Of a DNA stretch of 64,000 nucleotides, positions 60,360-64,000 are shown piece by piece (the first letter of the stretch is position 1; the number at the start of each line of letters is the position of its first letter). A program made the position numbers and the translations under genes. The DNA lies in assembly GCA_030737875.1 (NCBI GenBank), contig CM060925.1, forward strand, positions 485,499,514-485,563,513, written 5' to 3'. The notes beneath the pieces are model-generated. The model was not told where the DNA came from. It saw nothing but the letters and a program-made list of their open reading frames with translations, and did not search any database. The stretch is from Allium sativum (Eukaryota; Streptophyta; Magnoliopsida; Asparagales; Amaryllidaceae).

Positions 60360-62337
60360 CAATTCACTTTTACTTCACACGTATATATATATAAATTTTA
60401 AATCAGAAATCTCACCAATAGCTATCCAACTGCACGACACTTCACTTATAGAAATCTTCGCCTTTTGTCGCTTTCGCCCGTATTCTCTACACATGTAAAA
60501 ATCGAATTTTTACGATGCTATTCAATATATAAAAATATGATTTTTTTCCACGCTATTCAATATATAAAAATATTTTTTTTTCTTCGACTTTCAATATCTA
60601 AAAATCTGATTTTTACTTCTTAAAGTTCTAATCCTTTTTCTCTTTAAAGATTAAACCTTTTTCCTATTTAAAGTTTAAACCCCTTTTTTTTTCTATTTTA
60701 AACCTTAAAATAAAATCAGTTTTTATTTTCTACTTTTAAACATTTTCAGTTTTTTTTTTTATTTTTTTTATTTTTAAAACAAAATCAGTTTTTATTATAT
60801 TTAACAAAATCAGTTTTCAATTCTTTTATAAAATCAGTTTTCAATTCTTTTATAAAATTCAGTTTTCAATTCTTTTATAAAATTCAGTTTTTACTTCTTT
60901 TATAAAATTCAGTTTTTACTTTTCTAAAGAAATCAGTTTTTAATTCTTTTATAAAAAATCTGTTTTTAAATATTTTAAAAAAAATCAGTTTTCAATTCCT
61001 TTTAAAAAACAGTTTTTTTTTCTTTTTAAACAAATCGGTTTTTAAATCTTTTTAATAATCAGTTTTTATACTCTTATAAAATCAGTTTATTATTTTTTAT
61101 TTTTTTTATACAGAATAATAAAATAAAAATAAAAATATAAAGCGACTTACAGCGGGGGGGGGGGGGGGGGTTTGTAGTTCGTCGGAGGCTCTCGAAGGTG
61201 TTCGTCGGCGGCAGGGTTCGAACGGTGGTGGCAGCGTGGAGGTGGGTGGTCTCGAACGGGGGTGGCGATGTCTGGTATCTACCGCGTTTCAGAAGAAAGG
61301 GGGGGGGGGTCACTGGAGGGCGGTTGGCGATCTGAGGGGAGGCGGCGGCGTGAGGCAGGCGGCGATGCTTCAGGGCGTCGATCGCCTTCTTAGGGTTTTT
61401 TTTTTATTTTCTTTGTTTAACTGAAACGGGGGGGGGGGGGGGGGGGCAGAGGTATAGGAGGGAATTTTTTTTTTATTTAATTATTAAATTTTGCAAAAGG
61501 GTTGACTTTTACATACGACCTCGAAACGAGGCCCACCGCCTGTCGTCCATAGCGTTTCACCCCCATTCCGAACACAATGGGATATGTATCGCAAGCTGAT
61601 TCAATTGTTACAATCAGTTTCCTTTTGAATTTACATTTAAATCACTATATTGAATTTTAAACGCACATTTCAAATTATCGGGGCCACATACTAACTAGAA
61701 AAATTCCAGAAAAATATTTTCTAGCTTCGTATTGACGATACGGTCCTAACAAAACTAGTTTCGTCGAATTCTGAGACCGTTTGAAAAATGGCCAATTTCC
61801 AGTCGATTAAAATCAACTGAAACCGGTCAAACGCGTTTTCTTTTGCCACGCTCACATATTGATTCAAAAAATTATGAAATTTGAAACCTAGCAATAACCT
61901 GACACTGCGGATCTAACAAAAGTGGTTTCGTCGAAATCCGAGGTCGTATGCAAAATATCCATTTTTAAGGGCCTGAATTCCATAGCGACTATTCAGAATT
62001 TTCAACTGGACATATCTTTTGATTCCCGCTATCAAATTTCGATTGGTCGGATTCATTAGAAAGATATCATCAATTAGATCCTAATGTTTTTGGTTTCACT
62101 AAAATCCGGATTGTTTTGCACCCGGTACAGTCCGACAAAGTTTAAATTCAATTTTTGAAACTGCCACGCCATTTCAGGCCTTGTTTATAATTATAATTAA
62201 TTATATTCGTTTTCAATTGTCGATTCAAACTTAGTTTTTATCGCCATTATTTAAAATATTTATTTTAAATATTTAAAATCCATTATTTTAGCCAATTTAA
62301 ATATTTTAAATTGGTTCAGATTTTCTGGGTCGTTACA
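55068..62337 (-). repeat. LTR 3 of D (5' LTR, 7270 bp)
   Basis: The LTR from which transcription of the whole composite would start. About 790 bp longer than LTR 2, almost all explained by six more 128-bp units (15 in 58060-59940). Its U3 end (61600-62337) has several private substitutions. TCTTC follows at 62338-62342. Confidence 0.93.
58060..59940 (-). repeat. 128-bp minisatellite, D LTR 3, fifteen units
   Basis: Markers at 58109 and every 128 bp to 59901. The extra units are of the same two subtypes as in LTR 1 and 2. Confidence 0.93.
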
Positions 62338-63122
62338 TCTTCGTCCGTGCTTCCAGTCTGTATAACCAAATCAACTCCAAAGCCTTCTGGAATCAGTACT
62401 TACTCAAATTACGATGCCAATAACTAATACAGGGTAAATAATTTCGTTTCATTTCCTAAATGATTTCTTCTCAGTTCTTTATACTTGGAATTTTAGTTTC
62501 AAATCATTCAACTTCTATATTGACCTGTTTGATGAAGTATATTCAACCAATCCAATATCCAAATAATAGACAACCAAATTATTTGAATTATATTCAACAT
62601 TGATACTTACTTATCTATATTCACTTTAGTTAAACATACATTAGTATCAATCGATTGATATCCGATTGATTCCATTATTATTCATTCTATTTCTAAATAT
62701 AACTAATTAAATTTAATTTCAAATTAATTCTACTTAACTAGGTTAAATTTTGTTTCCATATTCAATCAATTGATTTCTAACCAGTTCAATTTCATTTCAC
62801 TATTCAATTTGAATTCCAATCAAATCAAGCAAAACAAACAAACAACCCATATTACTATATTATAGAAAATTATTTCCTTTTTTTTAAAAAATAGTTTGGG
62901 TAAAATTATTCCATTAACCCTTTTAACAAAATAATATTGTATCAATTGCTAGTTCAATATGGTTTCCCAACACCTGAACCTATCAATCAATACAATAAAA
63001 AACAACTTTATATAAAATCTACAAATACGCTCTCATATATACGCTCAAACTCAATCTAGGGTATTACTAACCCCATCTCTATCGAGTTACACCACAGAGC
63101 TAAGTTTACTACTCAACCAATA
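62338..63122 (-). mobile_element. Element F, internal region, leader side
   Basis: AT-rich and without any open frame of note. Near the primer site, 'TAGGGTATTACTAACCCCAT' and 'CTATCGAGTTAC' match D's leader (43770-43805). F is therefore a D relative whose gag-pol is missing: only about 1.1 kb remains between PPT and primer site. TCTTC (62338-62342) is D's right target duplication. Confidence 0.7.
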
Positions 63123-63134
63123 GCTCTGATAGCA
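63123..63134 (-). other. Decayed primer binding site of element F
   Basis: Plus strand GCTCTGATAGCA, one mismatch to the complement of TGGTATCAGAGC, next to the 5' LTR start. Confidence 0.7.
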
Positions 63135-63135
63135 C

Positions 63136-64000
63136 TATAACATACCGACTTTCCTGTACTCTTTGAGTTGACTAATTACATCTCAAGTCCAACCCAAATT
63201 GCATAGGAAAGCAGATAGTTATTAGAAAGAAATTAGAGGGTGAGATAAGAAAGAAATATTAGAATAGAAGAAGAAGAAGAATCAACATAACACAAAGTCT
63301 CACATTACAGCGGAACAAGATATAATATATAAATATAACTTTATTGAGAGCTTGAAATAAAACTTACAATCATCAGGGTACATCAATACATTTGGACGGT
63401 TATAACAACCTGTCCTCATATACAACACACAGCAGAATAACTACTATATAACATCATATGTCTGATCTCTTCCAGCTTGTCTCCTTACAGCATTCGATGA
63501 CCTGAACCTGTACTCGGTCTAACCTGAGCATTTCAAATACCAGGTCAGTCTGGTGAACCAGAGTGAGAAACCCACTAAGTTTATATAACACACATACTGA
63601 TTTTTTAAGTTCAAAATCCTTTCGAAAGAAAAGGATAATAGTAAGACTAGCCTACACATAAACATGGACGGTTTTTACCTTACTATAACCCAAAATAGTT
63701 TTAAAATCATATCCTATTCTGATATTATAATAGTATCTAACCACAAATAAATATCCATCTAGCAGAACGCTTGCTTCTCACACTCCACATATATAGTATA
63801 CAATCAAAACCACGGGCGCTTATTGGAGATTGGATTCCCACTATGACAAGGTATGAAACCACCTTCCGATAGTGTATCTCTAGAGGGTATTACACTGGGT
63901 TCAACACGAACATCTTGCAACCCGGCCCACACATGACCGACCACTCATTTCGTTGAGTGTATCGAATGTATATCACCAACGGTTGGGTGCGACCCACCGT
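63136..64000 (-). mobile_element. Element F, 5' LTR, R/U5 end, cut by the window edge
   Basis: Begins TATAACATACCGAC, where TG is expected, so the LTR end has decayed. Order of blocks follows the D LTR start: 'TACAGCGGAACAAG' (63305), 'GGTCAGTCTGGTGAACCAGA' (63543), the conserved stem-loop (63638-63686), 'GGAGATTGGATTCCCACTAT' (63825). No gene is seen. Confidence 0.7.
63638..63686 (-). other. Conserved stem-loop, copy in F
   Basis: ATAGTAAG (63638-63645) with CTTACTAT (63679-63686): 8-bp perfect stem, 33-nt loop, about 500 bp from the LTR end. The flanking 'AAGACT' and 'TTTTTACCTTA' match D, but the stem has a further matched change (GT/AC in place of TA/TA). Confidence 0.6.

Larger units (their letters stand above)
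32720..62337 (-). mobile_element. Element D, composite LTR-INT-LTR-INT-LTR retrotransposon (29.6 kb)
   Basis: Three LTRs (32720-39203, 43895-50375, 55068-62337) alternate with two internal regions (39204-43894, 50376-55067), all minus orientation. TCTTC flanks only the outer ends (32715-32719 and 62338-62342). The middle LTR is bordered by a primer site on its left and a PPT on its right, as expected of a shared LTR. The internal regions differ at about 20 sites in 4.69 kb by eye. Each carries a broken gag-pol; neither is complete. Origin by unequal LTR crossing-over or by homologous integration of a one-LTR circle fits; two separate insertions do not. Confidence 0.93.

Noticed and set aside
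1..64000. Host protein-coding genes
   Set aside because: No open frame outside the gag-pol regions shows a recognisable domain, and nearly the whole window is explained by nested LTR elements.

Overview
The window is plant nuclear DNA from a repeat-dense, probably heterochromatic region. I see no host gene. Essentially all 64 kb is Ty3/Gypsy LTR retrotransposon sequence of the chromodomain-bearing (chromovirus, Tekay/Del-like) type. The signs are two CCHC knuckles in gag, the order PR-RT-RNase H-IN, a chromodomain-like C terminus, initiator-Met tRNA primer sites and TG...CA LTR ends. The species cannot be named; very long LTRs and deep nesting suggest a large-genome vascular plant.

Six elements are nested. 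F (minus strand, oldest) supplies 31509-32719 and 62338-64000: part of a 3' LTR, a short internal region without coding sequence, a primer site, and the start of the 5' LTR. E (plus strand) is a long LTR that seems to lie inside F's 3' LTR. It is split into 1-2357, 9124-10226, 21845-22636 and 30101-31508 by three insertions. These are B, a 6.8-kb solo LTR (2358-9123); A, a full-length and very young element (10227-21839, TSD ACAGT); and C, a gag-only non-autonomous element on the minus strand (22637-30095, TSD CTGGT) related to A. D (32720-62337, minus strand) lies in F's internal region. It is a 29.6-kb LTR-INT-LTR-INT-LTR composite with LTRs of 6.48, 6.48 and 7.27 kb and one TCTTC duplication around the whole structure.

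There are four gag or gag-pol regions. A has a nearly complete gag-pol with one in-frame TGA in the integrase zinc domain. C has an intact gag only. The two D copies have complementary breaks: gag nonsense in both, plus an RT-region nonsense and a 1-bp deletion in the left copy. A and C share LTR ends, TATA context, leader and 3' region, so C could have been mobilised in trans by an A-like element.

The most interesting signals are in the non-coding LTRs. A 72-nt stem-loop recurs about 500-540 bp from the LTR 3' end in B, D, E and F, and its stem changes by compensatory substitutions between families. A and C carry a different set of repeated stem-loop modules that also covary. The middle LTR of D looks chimeric between the two outer LTRs, as unequal LTR crossing-over predicts. 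Each of B, D and E has amplified its own minisatellite in its LTR. All comparisons were by eye; alignment, folding and transcript data would be needed to confirm them.
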